Source of the DNA: Bosea sp. BIWAKO-01
GTDB lineage: Bacteria > Pseudomonadota > Alphaproteobacteria > Rhizobiales > Beijerinckiaceae
Assembly: GCF_001748145.1 (NCBI RefSeq)
Contig: NZ_BCQA01000001.1
Location: 2,105,501 to 2,169,500, forward strand
Direction of reading: 5' to 3'
Length of the DNA: 64,000 nt
Shown here: in pieces, positions 1-11,161 of the stretch
How the letters are laid out: each line of letters begins with the position of its first letter
Numbering within the stretch: position 1 is the first letter of the stretch
Program-made: the position numbers and the translations under genes
Notes under the pieces: model-generated
What the model saw: the letters and a program-made list of their open reading frames with translations, nothing else
Told to the model about the DNA's origin: nothing
The model's database searches: none

Positions 1-737
1 TCGTTCGACAGGACGAGCTCGCGGATGAAGGAAATCGAGGTCGAACGCAGCGGCGCAGCCAGCATCTCCAATCCGGAATAGGCGATCACCGCATCGATCT
101 CCTGGCCGAGGCGCTGTTCCAGCGAGGGCAGCACGAGGCCGAACTTCCCGAGTTCCGCGCCCGTGCTGCCGGGGCTCCCGAGCAAGGGATGGCCGGCCCG
201 CGCCAGGACCGAGATCGGCTCGTGATAGATCGTCTCGCGGTGAACGTCGTGGGCGGTCTCGAGCTCGTAGAGCCGCCCGACGATCAGATCGAGCTTGCCG
301 CTCTCGAGCTGCGGCATCAGCTCCGCCGTGCGCCCCTGCACCAGCCTGATGTTCAGCTCGGGATTGGACGCTCGCAGCCGGCCGAGCGTCGGCGGCAGCA
401 CGCTTGTCGCCGCTGTCGGCAGGGCGCCGATGACCAGCGTGCCGGCCTGCCCCTGCTCGATCAGCCCGATATCGTCCGTGAGTCGCTCGACCAGCGACAG
501 CATGGCCCGGCCGCGCTCGACAACGGCACGGCCGAAGGGATTGATCATCACGCCGCGGGCCATCCGGTCGAAGATGGGATGGCCGATGATCTGTTCGACA
601 TCCTGCACCGCCTTCGACACCGCGGGCTGCGTGATGCTGAGCGTGTGGGCCGCGGCCAGGAAACTGCCCTGCTCGGCCACGGCAATCACGATCTCGATCT
701 GCCGCAACTTCAGGCGCGCATTGATCTGCGATCGCAT
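1..737 (-). CDS. LysR-family transcriptional regulator (3' end beyond window)
   Basis: About 245 residues of a LysR-type DNA-binding regulator are visible; the last 50 or so lie outside the window. Reading leftwards from the ATG at 737, the N-terminus has the classic winged helix-turn-helix, with the recognition stretch SITQPAVSKAVQDVE near residues 40-54, then a linker helix. The effector domain opens with LVIGALPTAATSVLP, a form I associate with the PcaQ/GbpR branch that controls aromatic or sugar catabolism, but no target operon is in view. LysR proteins usually bind DNA as tetramers and activate a divergent or adjacent gene when a small ligand binds. The family call is firm; ligand and targets are unknown. 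Confidence 0.9.
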   Translation of the reverse strand, partial: MRSQINARLKLRQIEIVIAVAEQGSFLAAAHTLSITQPAVSKAVQDVEQIIGHPIFDRMARGVMINPFGRAVVERGRAMLSLVERLTDDIGLIEQGQAGTLVIGALPTAATSVLPPTLGRLRASNPELNIRLVQGRTAELMPQLESGKLDLIVGRLYELETAHDVHRETIYHEPISVLARAGHPLLGSPGSTGAELGKFGLVLPSLEQRLGQEIDAVIAYSGLEMLAAPLRSTSISFIRELVLSN

Positions 738-1132
738 GGCCAGCCTCTCCCCATTGCAGGCAAGCCCTTTGCCCTAGTGCGGAGTCAATGACAAATCGCG
801 GATCAGCGGCCTCGCCGACACAGCCCCACCGAATCGATGGCCCATCGGACGGGTGGGCCTTCCGGCCGCGAATGCCGGCATGATCAGGCGGCTGAAATGG
901 TGTTTCTCAGGAAGGATCTGTTCGCAGGCCCCTCGGCAAGCCTGAGGACCGAGTGCAGCAACCTGCAATCAGGATCGCAGTACCACCCGCCAGCTCATCA
1001 ATGATGCTGTGGTCCGGGTCGGAAAATTTGGCGGAGCAAAGCGCCCGAACACCAGGCCCATGGGGTCGCGGAGAAGGCCAACTGCCTGTTGGATGAGCCG
1101 AAGGAAGCTGGGACGAATTTCCAATCGACCTG
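738..1132. other. Gene-free stretch between LysR gene and lipoprotein gene
   Basis: No convincing gene is visible in these 395 bases. Short open frames at 774-968 (minus) and 969-1151 (minus) have no recognisable motif and no good ribosome site. A weak hairpin (arms about 839-846 and 852-859) is present. The LysR promoter and a terminator for the lipoprotein gene should lie here, but neither is clear. Confidence 0.5.
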
Positions 1133-1564
1133 TCAGTCGACGGGATCGCATTCCATGCGCACGCGCTGACCGGGCTCGTTGTGCGTGCGGCAGGAAACCA
1201 AGGCTGGCACTGTCTTGCTCGGTACCACCGGCATTGCAGCGGGCTCGACGCGGGAAGCGGGTAAAGATGCCGGTTTCGCAGCTTTCGCGACGACGGGGGC
1301 GGGCTTAGGAGCCGTCCTCGTCACCTTCTCATGCTCACGTTCGATTGACGCGGGCTTAATTGGCTCCGGCGCGGGCTCAGACAGCGCCACGGGCGCCGCT
1401 TGTTGCGGAGCTGATCGAGCAGGTTGCCAAGGACGCCAGGTCGCCAGCTGGGCAAAAGTCTCGATCGTCGGCTTTGTGATCGATTCGACCGTCGGCACTG
1501 ATTGCGGCGAGCAGCCAGACACCAGCAGGCTCGCGAGGCCCGCACGACAGAACAAGTTCGCCAT
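1133..1564 (-). CDS. Small Pro/Ala-rich predicted lipoprotein
   Basis: Predicted 143-residue exported lipoprotein of unknown function. The N-terminus MANLFCRAGLASLLVSGC is a short signal sequence ending in a lipobox (LVSGC), so the mature protein would begin with a lipidated Cys at residue 18. The rest is low-complexity and rich in Ala, Pro, Lys and Ser, like a periplasm-spanning linker, with a short Cys-containing tail (SCRTHNEPGQRVRMECDPVD). I chose the ATG at 1564 over one 12 codons upstream because it gives a proper signal peptide and has GAAGGGG 5-6 bases before it. I do not recognise the family. The composition makes a chance frame possible, but the signal and ribosome site argue for a real gene. 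Confidence 0.6.
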   Translation of the reverse strand: MANLFCRAGLASLLVSGCSPQSVPTVESITKPTIETFAQLATWRPWQPARSAPQQAAPVALSEPAPEPIKPASIEREHEKVTRTAPKPAPVVAKAAKPASLPASRVEPAAMPVVPSKTVPALVSCRTHNEPGQRVRMECDPVD

Positions 1565-1874
1565 AAAGACCCCTTCATACTCGTGGCGAAGTCGGGGCAC
1601 TAAGCAGGCGGAATGTAGCCTTTTTGTGCCCGGGTACGTCGGGCGGTTTGCTGATCGTTGCGCTCAACCCGCGGTGCGTCGCACTGAAAGACGACGGTGC
1701 GTTGATGCCGAGCGAATCATGCGCCGCGCTCGATCAATCGGCCGGCGCGACCTATGCGGCCGGCGCTGCGAATAGGAGCGAGGTAAATGGCGCTCGGTGT
1801 TGGGGAAAATGTTGGGGTGATTCCGGCCAATACCGGACAATCCCGCACAATCTCAATCAATTAGCGGGAGGATA
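1565..1874. other. Gene-free stretch between lipoprotein gene and tRNA-Ala
   Basis: No gene can be supported in these 310 bases; open frames on the plus strand running through it (for example 1624-1965, which passes through the tRNA) have no family features. The left end should hold the lipoprotein promoter. The right end carries two direct TGTTGGGG repeats and short CCGNACAAT repeats close to the tRNA 3' end, described separately. Confidence 0.5.
1798..1817. repeat. Tandem TGTTGGGG direct repeat near tRNA 3' end
   Basis: TGTTGGGG occurs at 1798-1805 and again at 1810-1817, separated by AAAA. Repeats of this sort close to a tRNA 3' end look like integrase arm-type sites left beside an attachment site. 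No integrase gene is present, so this would be only a scar. Confidence 0.4.
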
Positions 1875-1950
<76 letters not shown>

Positions 1951-2060
1951 ACGCTGGCCGATTGATTTGGGGGTCAACCGGCAAATTCCCGGACACCGCA
2001 GGAGTGGCTTCAACTTCGAAGCCCGGCGATGTCCGCGTCGTCACTGTTGCGACGGAGGGC

Positions 2061-2089
2061 TCTATAGGCGGGCTCGGCAGAAGACACAA
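2061..2089 (-). promoter_or_regulatory. Likely promoter of tRNA-Ala
   Basis: On the minus strand a -35-like TTGTGT (2089-2084) and a -10-like TATAGA (2066-2061) are separated by exactly 17 bases. The predicted start lies about 100 bases before the tRNA 5' end. The assignment rests on hexamer match and spacing only. Confidence 0.45.
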
Positions 2090-2119
2090 GCACCTATATC
2101 GCAGAAATATTTTTTGTCC

Positions 2120-2518
2120 TCAGACGTCCTCGTCACCCTCGATGTCGCCATCGATCAGATCGGAGACGTCATCGTCGCCTTCCTCGTCCTCTTCCAGGAA
2201 CGTGTCGTCTTCCTCGGCAGCGATGTCGTCCTCGACCTCGATGTCGTCCTCGCTGGTGACAACCGCGTCCTTCTCGCTCGTTTCGGCATCGGCCTCATCG
2301 AGAGAGACAAGCTCGACCGCGCCGTCAGCGGCCTCGGTCTCGTCCTCGTCATCCGCTTCCTTGGGGACAACCGCCGCCGCTTTGGCCTGCGGCTCGAACA
2401 TCGAACGCGGGAAAGCCTGGCCCGTATAGGGCGAGACGATCGGGTCCTTGTTCAGGTCGTAGAATTTGCGTCCCGTGGTCGGGCAAACGCGCTTGGTACC
2501 AAGTTCCGGTTTCGCCAC
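2120..2518 (-). CDS. TIGR02300 / FYDLN acid domain protein
   Basis: A 132-residue protein of unknown biochemical role, conserved in alphaproteobacteria. The N-terminal 50 residues hold the family signature: GTKRVCPTTGRKFYDLNKDP followed by IVSPYTGQAFP. From about residue 54 the chain is almost wholly acidic (runs of Asp and Glu to the C-terminus), so the tail is probably disordered. The start is GTG at 2518, about nine bases after an AAGG. It is divergent from aroA (166-base gap), an arrangement common in this group. The single Cys sits in a CPTTG turn that resembles half of a zinc knuckle, but I see no second pair. Family call firm; function unknown. Confidence 0.93.
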   Translation of the reverse strand: MAKPELGTKRVCPTTGRKFYDLNKDPIVSPYTGQAFPRSMFEPQAKAAAVVPKEADDEDETEAADGAVELVSLDEADAETSEKDAVVTSEDDIEVEDDIAAEEDDTFLEEDEEGDDDVSDLIDGDIEGDEDV

Positions 2519-2603
2519 TGCGTCGGACCTTCATTCATTCATGTTTTGAAAAGCAGGCGCGTCCGTTAGTCGTGCCGGCCGGCCCTGTCAAATGCTGATT
2601 TGA

Positions 2604-4675
<2,072 letters not shown>

Positions 4676-4752
4676 GCCTGCCGATAAATCATTCTTGGCG
4701 TCAGCCGAAACGAGGTGCACACTCCCACCGCTCCCTGATGGCGGAGGTGGAG

Positions 4753-5565
4753 ATGCGGCACGTGCTGTTCGGTCTCTTGAGTCTTGCGGCCGCCGGCCTC
4801 TGGACGAGCACGGCGTCGCATGCGCAGCCGGCGGCAGCCCCACCCGACGAGGTCGATGTCGCCCTCGTTCTGGCGGTAGACATTTCCTACTCCATGGATC
4901 TCGACGAGCTCGCGCTGCAGCGCGGCGGCTATATCGAGGCCTTTCGCTCGAAACAGCTGCACGACGCCATCGCCAAAGGCGCGCTCGGCAAGATCGCCGT
5001 GACCTATTTCGAATGGGCCGGCGGCAATTTCCAGCATATCGTCAAGCCCTGGACGGTCATCGACACGCCGCAATCGGCTATCGCCTTTGCCGAGGAACTG
5101 GGCGAGGCCCAGACACGGCGCGGCCGGCGGACGTCGATTTCAGGCGCGATCGATCTCGGCATGCAGTTGCTCGAGCAGGCCAATGTCACCGCGATGCGCC
5201 GTGTGATCGACATCTCGGGCGACGGCGCCAACAATGACGGGCGCCCCGTTACCGCAGCGCGCGACGATGCCCGCGACAAGGGCATCAGCATCAACGGCCT
5301 GCCGGTGATGCTGAAACAGGCGAGCTATTTCGATATCGACAATCTCGACGTCTATTACGAGGACTGCGTCGTCACCGGCATCGGCGCCTTCGTGATCCCG
5401 ATCCGCGAACGCCACCAGTTCGTCGATGCGACCCGCACCAAGCTGGTGCGCGAGATTGCCGACGTCCCGGCTGCCGAGGCAACCATCCAAAAGGCGCAGG
5501 CCAAGGAGCCGCGCGTATCCTGCCTCTCGGGCGAGAGGCAATGGCGCGACCGGATGGGGAATTGA
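4753..5565 (+). CDS. Exported VWA-type protein, DUF1194
   Basis: A 270-residue protein with an N-terminal signal peptide (MRHVLFGLLSLAAAGLWTST, cleavage probably after SHAQ) and one von Willebrand A-type domain. The MIDAS metal site is visible as VDISYSMD (DxSxS) near residue 45 and again as DISGDGANND, matching DUF1194. VWA domains bind metal and usually mediate protein contacts, so a periplasmic role is likely, but no partner is known. I prefer ATG 4753 to the ATG at 4738 because GGAGG lies five bases before it and the signal peptide then starts cleanly. The gene lies 77 bases after cmk in the same direction and ends seven bases from the convergent hrpB stop. Confidence 0.88.
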   Translation: MRHVLFGLLSLAAAGLWTSTASHAQPAAAPPDEVDVALVLAVDISYSMDLDELALQRGGYIEAFRSKQLHDAIAKGALGKIAVTYFEWAGGNFQHIVKPWTVIDTPQSAIAFAEELGEAQTRRGRRTSISGAIDLGMQLLEQANVTAMRRVIDISGDGANNDGRPVTAARDDARDKGISINGLPVMLKQASYFDIDNLDVYYEDCVVTGIGAFVIPIRERHQFVDATRTKLVREIADVPAAEATIQKAQAKEPRVSCLSGERQWRDRMGN

Positions 5566-5572
5566 GGCAGCC

Positions 5573-8080
5573 TCAGGTGCCCCGTGGCTTCGCTCGCGTC
5601 GTCGGCAGCGCTGCGGCTGGATCATCCGGCCAGAGATGGCGGGGATAGCGGCCCTTCATGTCGGCCTTCACCGCAGCCCAGGAGCCGCGCCAGAAGCCGG
5701 GCAGATCGCGGGTGACCTGGATCGGTCGATGCGCTGGCGACAGCAGCTCCAGGACGAGGGGCACGCGGCCGGCCGCGAGCGAAGGGTGCTGGGCCAGCCC
5801 GTAAAGCTCCTGCACGCGCACTGAGATCGTCGGCCCCGCCTCGGCTGCATAATCCACGGCGAGATGGGAGCCGGTCGGTGCAGCGAAATGCGTCGGCGCC
5901 TCGGCATCGAGCCGGCGTTTCAGATCCCAGGGCAGCAGGCTGGCCAGCGCCAAGTCGAGGTCGGCCGGCGCAATCGCAGCGAGCGAGGTTCGCCCCTCGA
6001 TATGGGGCGCAAGCCAGAGTTCCGGCTCGGCTGCGAGCCCGGCATCGGACAGGTCGGGCCAGGGATTCTCGCCTTCTGCGCCGACTGCGGCCTGGCGCAG
6101 GAAGGCGGTACGCTCGCGCAATTGCTGCTGTGCCTTCGTCCATGGCAGCAACCCGATGCCCAGCGTCGCGACACCAATGGCCAGGATCGCAGCGTTCTCC
6201 GACGTTGCCTCGACTGGAAGCGGGCGCTCCGACAGGCTGATGGCGCCGTAGCGCCTGACCGCACGCGCACGCAGGGCGCGGGCATTGCGGTCGAAGATCG
6301 TTTCCGTCCGCTCCTCCATACCGAAAGGGGCGAGGCCTTCGGCGGCCTGACGCAGGACTTCGTCTTCAGCGATTGCGGCGCCTGCGAGGATTCGAGCCTG
6401 CTGCGCCATGCCCGTCATGTCCGCCACGACGATCCAGGGCTCGCGGGCGAGGCGCTGTGTCGGCTCCAGAGCCGCACCGCGGCCATTGGCCAGGAGATAC
6501 TGGCCCGAGCCTGGTGCGCGAAGCCTGGCGATTCGCTCGGGATAGGCGAGCGCGAGCAGGAAGCCGATGGAGCCCGGCGCGTCGTGCCCGGGCCGGCTCG
6601 CCTTCTCCGCCAACCGGGCCCACCCCTCCGCGAGACGGCGCATATCGGCAGCGCGACCGCCGCGCTCCCGCCCGAAGCGCTCTGCCCGTTCGGCGAGATC
6701 CGTCGCATCCCCGCCGAGCCCCCGCTCGACCAGCAGCGCCGCCAGTTCCGCCGCCGCCCTGGCCTGGCCGAAACGCGCGGCAACGACGACCATGCGGGCG
6801 AGGCGTGGTGGCAGCGGCAATGCCTGCAAGGCCCGGCCATCGGCGGTGATGCGGCCATCATCGGCGAGTGCGCCGAGATTGAGCAGCAGCGCCCGCGCCT
6901 CCTTCAGGGCAGGCGCCGGCGGTTGATCGAGAAAGGCGAGCGATGTCGGATCGGCGACGCCCCAGGCCGCGCAATCCAGCAGCAGCGGCGCGAGATCCGC
7001 CGAGAGGATTTCGGGCCGGGCGAAGGCTTCCAGGGCGCCGGTGCCAGCCTCCTCCCAGAGGCGGTAGCACACGCCCGGTTCGGTACGGCCGGCGCGGCCG
7101 CGGCGCTGGTCGGCCGCGGCGCGGCTGACCCGGCGGGTCTCGAGCCGCGTCACGCCGATATCGGGCTCGTAGACCGGGACGCGCGCGAGACCCGAATCGA
7201 CCACCACGCGCACCCCCTCGATGGTGAGCGAGGTCTCGGCGATCGAGGTCGCCAGCACGATCTTGCGACGTCCGGCCGGCGCCGGCAGCACGGCGCGATC
7301 CTGCTCGGCCTGATCGAGCGCGCCATAGAGCGGCGCGATCTCGACCGCGGGATCGCGCACCCGTTCGCGCAGCCGCTCCTCGACCCGCCTGATCTCACCT
7401 TGTCCCGGCAGGAAGACGAGGAGCGAGCCCGGTTGCTCGTTCAGGGCCTGCTGCACGGCCTCGGTGACCTGGTCCTCGATCCGCTTCAGCGGATCTCGGC
7501 CGCGATAGCGCGTCTCGACCGGATAGGCCCGGCCCTGCGATTCGATGACCGGCGCGGCGCCGAGCAGCTTTGCCACCCGCGCGCCGTCCAGCGTGGCCGA
7601 CATCACCAGGATTCGCAGGTCCTCACGCAGTCCGCCTTGCGCGTCGAGCGCCAGGGCGAGACCGAAATCGGCATCGAGCGAGCGTTCGTGGAATTCGTCG
7701 AAGAGCACGGCGGCGATGCCGTCGAGTGCGGGGTCATCGAGGATCATTCGCGCGAAGACCCCCTCGGTGACGACCTCGATCCGCGTCTTAGGCCCGATCT
7801 TCGATCCGAGCCGCACACGCAGGCCAACCGTGTCGCCCACGCGCTCCCCCAGCGTCTGCGCCATGCGACCGGCGGCGCCGCGAGCCGCGAGCCGGCGCGG
7901 TTCGAGGACGATCAGCTTGCCGCCGGCCGCCCAGGGCTCGTCGAGCAGGGCGAGCGGGACGCGCGTGGTTTTGCCGGCGCCGGGAGGGGCAACCAGCACC
8001 GCATTCGGGCCGGCACCCAGCGCCGCGGCGAGATCGCCCAGGACGGCATCGATCGGAAGCGGGGTATCGAAATCGCGCAT
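5573..8080 (-). CDS. hrpB: ATP-dependent helicase HrpB
   Basis: A DEAH/RHA-type RNA helicase of 835 residues, the usual HrpB length. Motif I is APPGAGKTTRVPL (GAGKT at about residues 34-38), motif II is DEFH near 128-131, motif III is MSATLDG, and motif VI appears as QRRGRAGRTEPGVCYRLW. A helicase-associated domain and the HrpB-specific C-terminus (DLPGFWRGSWAAVKADMKGR then YPRHLWPDDP) follow. The cellular role of HrpB is poorly defined; in Xanthomonas and Borrelia it affects mRNA processing or expression. The ATG at 8080 is chosen because a start at 8155 would run into the upstream gene and adds 25 residues not typical of the family. Confidence 0.95.
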   Translation of the reverse strand: MRDFDTPLPIDAVLGDLAAALGAGPNAVLVAPPGAGKTTRVPLALLDEPWAAGGKLIVLEPRRLAARGAAGRMAQTLGERVGDTVGLRVRLGSKIGPKTRIEVVTEGVFARMILDDPALDGIAAVLFDEFHERSLDADFGLALALDAQGGLREDLRILVMSATLDGARVAKLLGAAPVIESQGRAYPVETRYRGRDPLKRIEDQVTEAVQQALNEQPGSLLVFLPGQGEIRRVEERLRERVRDPAVEIAPLYGALDQAEQDRAVLPAPAGRRKIVLATSIAETSLTIEGVRVVVDSGLARVPVYEPDIGVTRLETRRVSRAAADQRRGRAGRTEPGVCYRLWEEAGTGALEAFARPEILSADLAPLLLDCAAWGVADPTSLAFLDQPPAPALKEARALLLNLGALADDGRITADGRALQALPLPPRLARMVVVAARFGQARAAAELAALLVERGLGGDATDLAERAERFGRERGGRAADMRRLAEGWARLAEKASRPGHDAPGSIGFLLALAYPERIARLRAPGSGQYLLANGRGAALEPTQRLAREPWIVVADMTGMAQQARILAGAAIAEDEVLRQAAEGLAPFGMEERTETIFDRNARALRARAVRRYGAISLSERPLPVEATSENAAILAIGVATLGIGLLPWTKAQQQLRERTAFLRQAAVGAEGENPWPDLSDAGLAAEPELWLAPHIEGRTSLAAIAPADLDLALASLLPWDLKRRLDAEAPTHFAAPTGSHLAVDYAAEAGPTISVRVQELYGLAQHPSLAAGRVPLVLELLSPAHRPIQVTRDLPGFWRGSWAAVKADMKGRYPRHLWPDDPAAALPTTRAKPRGT

Positions 8081-8126
8081 GGCGCGATGTGACGCAGCCG
8101 GCGCGCGGACGCAAGCGATGGTGACC

Positions 8127-8915
8127 TCAGGCGGCCTGCCGAAGCCCCACCTCAAAGGGGCTGACCGTGATCGCTCCGGCTTTCAACTGAACCATCGAAT
8201 TGCATCCGAGCGCCTGCCAGCAGTCGCGAGCGGCATCGACCGGCTCGGACGCGACGACGATGCTGTCGCTGCGGTCGCAGATGTAGAGCGTCGGCGGACG
8301 CGTATCGGACGACCAGCGCACGGCGTGGATCGTCTCGCCATCGGCGAGCGCGGCGGCACAGCGCAAGGGCTCGCGAATTCCCGCTGCCTGCATCAGGGTC
8401 AGCGCCTCGCCCAAGGTCCAGGCCAGCGCTTCGCCGGGCGAATAGCCGTCCGCCATGCGGGCGAGCGCCAGCAGGAAGATCGCTTCCGAATCCGTCGTGC
8501 CGACACGGGCGGCATAGAGCGAATCGGGAATCAGGCTCTCGAGCTTGCGGCGGATCAGGGCATAGCCGCCGATCTGGCCGTTATGCATGAAGAGATGCCG
8601 GCCATGGACGAAGGGATGGCAATTGGCGCGAGTCGTCGCCGTGCCGGTCGCAGCGCGCACATGGGCGAAGAAGAGATGCGAGCGCACCTGACGGGCGATC
8701 GAGAGCAGATTCTCGTCGGACCAGGCCGGACGGACTTCGCGATACTGCCCGGGCTCCGGCTTCTCGCCATACCAGCCGACGCCAAACCCATCGCCATTCG
8801 TGCCGGTCTTGCTCTCCTCGGCATGGAGAGACTGGTGAATCAGCGAATGGCAGGGCGAGGCGACGAAATCCTCAAGAAAGACCGGAACGCCGGAATAGGC
8901 GAGGAAACGGCACAT
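8127..8915 (-). CDS. Class II glutamine amidotransferase (EgtC/YafJ-like)
   Basis: A 262-residue Ntn-type glutaminase domain. The start at 8915 places Cys at position 2 (MCRFLAYSG), which becomes the N-terminal nucleophile after Met removal; longer starts would bury it. Family motifs follow: NGDGFGVGWY, FFAHVRAATGT, NCHPF and FMHNGQIGGY, then the TTDSEAIF loop. Stand-alone members include EgtC of ergothioneine synthesis, which hydrolyses a gamma-glutamyl bond, and YafJ of unknown role; no other egt genes are in view. It lies 46 bases upstream of hrpB on the same strand. The fold is certain, the substrate is not. Confidence 0.9.
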   Translation of the reverse strand: MCRFLAYSGVPVFLEDFVASPCHSLIHQSLHAEESKTGTNGDGFGVGWYGEKPEPGQYREVRPAWSDENLLSIARQVRSHLFFAHVRAATGTATTRANCHPFVHGRHLFMHNGQIGGYALIRRKLESLIPDSLYAARVGTTDSEAIFLLALARMADGYSPGEALAWTLGEALTLMQAAGIREPLRCAAALADGETIHAVRWSSDTRPPTLYICDRSDSIVVASEPVDAARDCWQALGCNSMVQLKAGAITVSPFEVGLRQAA

Positions 8916-9007
8916 GGTCGGTCCCGAATCAGGCTGCGGGCGGGACGCCGCATCGAGGAGATTATTCCACGAGAATGAACCGTGACATAACAAATCTTCC
9001 CCGCACT

Positions 9008-9487
9008 CTACTCGCTGCAGGAGAAATCCAGCTTCGCTTCCTTGCGGCTCCTGCCGACCTTCACCTCGATCTCGAGCGGAGCGCAGGTGGCGCTGTCGAG
9101 CAGGAAGGCCTTGTGGATGCGCCCCTCCTCGCCGAAGAGGAACCCGCCATAGACGCGCCTGAGCAGGATCCTCTCGCCGGTCTTCGCCTTCTGCCTGACG
9201 GTAAGGGAGGCGAGGTCGCGCGCGATCTTGTCCGAGGATTTGGTGTTCTTCGCGCCGGTGAAGGAAAGCGTCACCAACAGCGCATCGGCCGGCTCGCCGA
9301 CTTCGCCCTCGCCGATCACGACATTGTGGAGCGCCTTCTTCGCCCCGACCAGATTCTCCGAGAGCCTGCCGGTACGCTCGAGGAAGAGCTGGGCCTTGAT
9401 CTCCTCGACCGCGACCTGAGCGAAGGCCGAAGCAGGAGATGCCGCCAGAAGGCCCAGGCCGAACAGTGCGGAGAAAGCCGGTTGCAT
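9008..9487 (-). CDS. Exported hypothetical protein
   Basis: A 159-residue protein I do not recognise. The start at 9487 gives a clean signal peptide (MQPAFSALFGLGLLAASPAS, cleaved after AFAQ), whereas longer readings add a region with no protein character. The mature part is mixed alpha/beta with no membrane segment (VAVEEIKAQLFLERTGRLSE; KARD and KTGERILLRRVYGG later) and two Cys near the C-terminal half (ATCAPLEI and the final SCSE) that could form a disulfide. It probably sits in the periplasm. It is divergent from the antiporter gene, with about 150 bases shared as a promoter region. Confidence 0.72.
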   Translation of the reverse strand: MQPAFSALFGLGLLAASPASAFAQVAVEEIKAQLFLERTGRLSENLVGAKKALHNVVIGEGEVGEPADALLVTLSFTGAKNTKSSDKIARDLASLTVRQKAKTGERILLRRVYGGFLFGEEGRIHKAFLLDSATCAPLEIEVKVGRSRKEAKLDFSCSE

Positions 9488-9641
9488 CGTCAAAGCCCCA
9501 TCTGAATCGCGCCCTATCGGCAGGATTGCGCAGCTATGCCATTTCGCCGTGAGGTTGCCAGCCCTCCGATCAGGCTTTACGCGACAACACAACCGGGCGA
9601 TGACGGAAGCCGCTCGATATCGGGATTGGGGGAGCGGGTCC

Positions 9642-11060
9642 TTGAAATCAGTGATCTCGCTTGCGGGCGCATCCCTGGGGCTGTGCCTCGCTCCCAGCAT
9701 CGCGTTCGCGGCGGGCGATATCGGCGGGGCGACGCTCGGCGCAGCCTGGGCTCTTCCCTTTGCCGGCATGCTGCTCTCGATCGCCCTCGGACCGATCCTG
9801 TTTCCGCATTTCTGGGAGCTCAATTACGGCAAGTTCGCAGCCTTCTGGGCCGCGCTCGTACTGGTACCGCTGGTCCTCTTCCGTGGCTTCGATCCGGCGC
9901 TCGGATCGCTGCTTCACACCGCGCTGCTCGAATATGTCCCCTTCATCATCCTGCTCTTCGCGCTCTTCACCATTGCTGGCGGCATCCTGATCACCGGGAA
10001 TTTGCGCGGTACGCCAGCGACCAATACGGCCCTGCTGGCGATCGGGACCGCGATGGCGAGCGTGGTCGGCACGACGGGTGCCTCGATCATCATGATCCGG
10101 CCGCTGCTGCGCGCCAATGACGACCGCCGCCACAACGTCCATGTCGTCGTGTTCTTCATCTTTCTGGTCTCTAATATCGGCGGCTCGCTGACACCGCTCG
10201 GAGATCCGCCGCTCTTTCTGGGCTTCCTGCGCGGCGTCAGCTTCTTCTGGACGACCCAGCACCTACTTCCGGAAACCAGCTTTGCGGTCGCTGTGCTGCT
10301 CGCGCTGTTCTTCGCGCTCGACAGCTATTTCTTCAGCAAGGAAAAGGGGTCCCCCGCGCTCAGGGATCCCACGCCGGACCGTGCCATCAAGCTCTTCGGC
10401 AAGGTCAATATCGCGCTGCTCGGCGGCGTCATCCTCGCCATCCTGATGTCGGCGAACTGGAAGCCCGGCACCGTCTTCGACATTCATGGCGTTCATGTCG
10501 AACTGCAGAACGTGGTGCGCGACGTCGTCCTGCTCGGTCTCGCCGGGCTCTCGCTCGCGTTGACGCCGAAGCCCGTGCGGGCCGGCAACGAATTCAGCTG
10601 GGGACCGATCAAGGAGGTCGCCAAGCTCTTCGCCGGCATCTTCGTCTGCATCATCCCGGTGCTGGCAATGCTGCAGGCCGGCAAGGACGGGGCCTTCGCA
10701 CCGCTCGTCGCGCTGGTGACCCATGCCGACGGAACGCCGAACAACGTCGCCTATTTCTGGCTGACCGGCCTCCTCTCGTCCTTCCTCGACAATGCCCCGA
10801 CCTATCTGGTCTTCTTCGAGCTTGCCGGCGGCGACGCGAAGGCCCTGATGACGACCGGTGCGCTGACGCTGACCGCAATCTCGGCGGGCGCGGTCTTCAT
10901 GGGCGCAAACAGCTATATCGGCAACGCGCCGAACTTCATGGTCTACGCCATCGCCAAGGATCGGAAGGTCAATATGCCGAGCTTCTTCGGCTACATGATG
11001 TGGTCAGGCGCGATCCTGATCCCGCTCTTCCTGCTGCAGACGGTGATCTTCTTCAGGTAG
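9642..11060 (+). CDS. Sodium/proton antiporter-like permease (CitMHS_2 / UIT3 type)
   Basis: An inner-membrane ion transporter of 472 residues with about 11-12 hydrophobic segments. Landmarks are the two-fold repeat motifs SNIGGSLTPLGDPPLFLG and NAPTYLVFFELAGG, followed by ANSYIGNAPNFMVYAIA; these NIGG/TPLGDP and NAPT signatures are typical of the ion transporter superfamily members annotated as Na+/H+ antiporters. TTG 9642 is preferred: it has GGGGGAGCGGG just upstream and yields a signal-like N-terminus (KSVISLAGASLGLCLAPSIA). ATG 9600 or 9549 are alternatives. The transported ion is inferred from the family, not shown. Confidence 0.85.
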   Translation: MKSVISLAGASLGLCLAPSIAFAAGDIGGATLGAAWALPFAGMLLSIALGPILFPHFWELNYGKFAAFWAALVLVPLVLFRGFDPALGSLLHTALLEYVPFIILLFALFTIAGGILITGNLRGTPATNTALLAIGTAMASVVGTTGASIIMIRPLLRANDDRRHNVHVVVFFIFLVSNIGGSLTPLGDPPLFLGFLRGVSFFWTTQHLLPETSFAVAVLLALFFALDSYFFSKEKGSPALRDPTPDRAIKLFGKVNIALLGGVILAILMSANWKPGTVFDIHGVHVELQNVVRDVVLLGLAGLSLALTPKPVRAGNEFSWGPIKEVAKLFAGIFVCIIPVLAMLQAGKDGAFAPLVALVTHADGTPNNVAYFWLTGLLSSFLDNAPTYLVFFELAGGDAKALMTTGALTLTAISAGAVFMGANSYIGNAPNFMVYAIAKDRKVNMPSFFGYMMWSGAILIPLFLLQTVIFFR

Positions 11061-11125
11061 CCGCTGGCCTGTCCGGCGGCTCAGCCCCGTGCCGGGCGCC
11101 CGCCGCCCCCTTTTACGGACGAGGT

Positions 11126-11147
11126 AGGGGGCGCTCCGGCGCCCCCT
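11126..11147. terminator. Strong hairpin between convergent genes
   Basis: AGGGGGCGC (11126-11134) pairs perfectly with GCGCCCCCT (11139-11147) around a TCCG loop. It lies between the convergent antiporter and DUF4105 genes. The following T run is short (ATT), so it may act as a weak intrinsic or processing hairpin rather than a classical terminator. Confidence 0.55.
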
Positions 11148-11161
11148 ATTGCTGCGAGGCG

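Noticed and set aside
839..859. Hairpin considered as a terminator
   Set aside because: The stem contains a wobble pair, there is no T run, and no gene ends next to it on the plus strand.
774..1151. Two short minus-strand frames (774-968, 969-1151)
   Set aside because: No ribosome site, no motif, unnatural composition; the stretch is better left as intergenic.
5864..8092. Open frame of 742 codons on the plus strand
   Set aside because: It is the antisense shadow of hrpB: Arg/Gly/Gln-rich, with no family motif, while the minus strand carries all helicase motifs.
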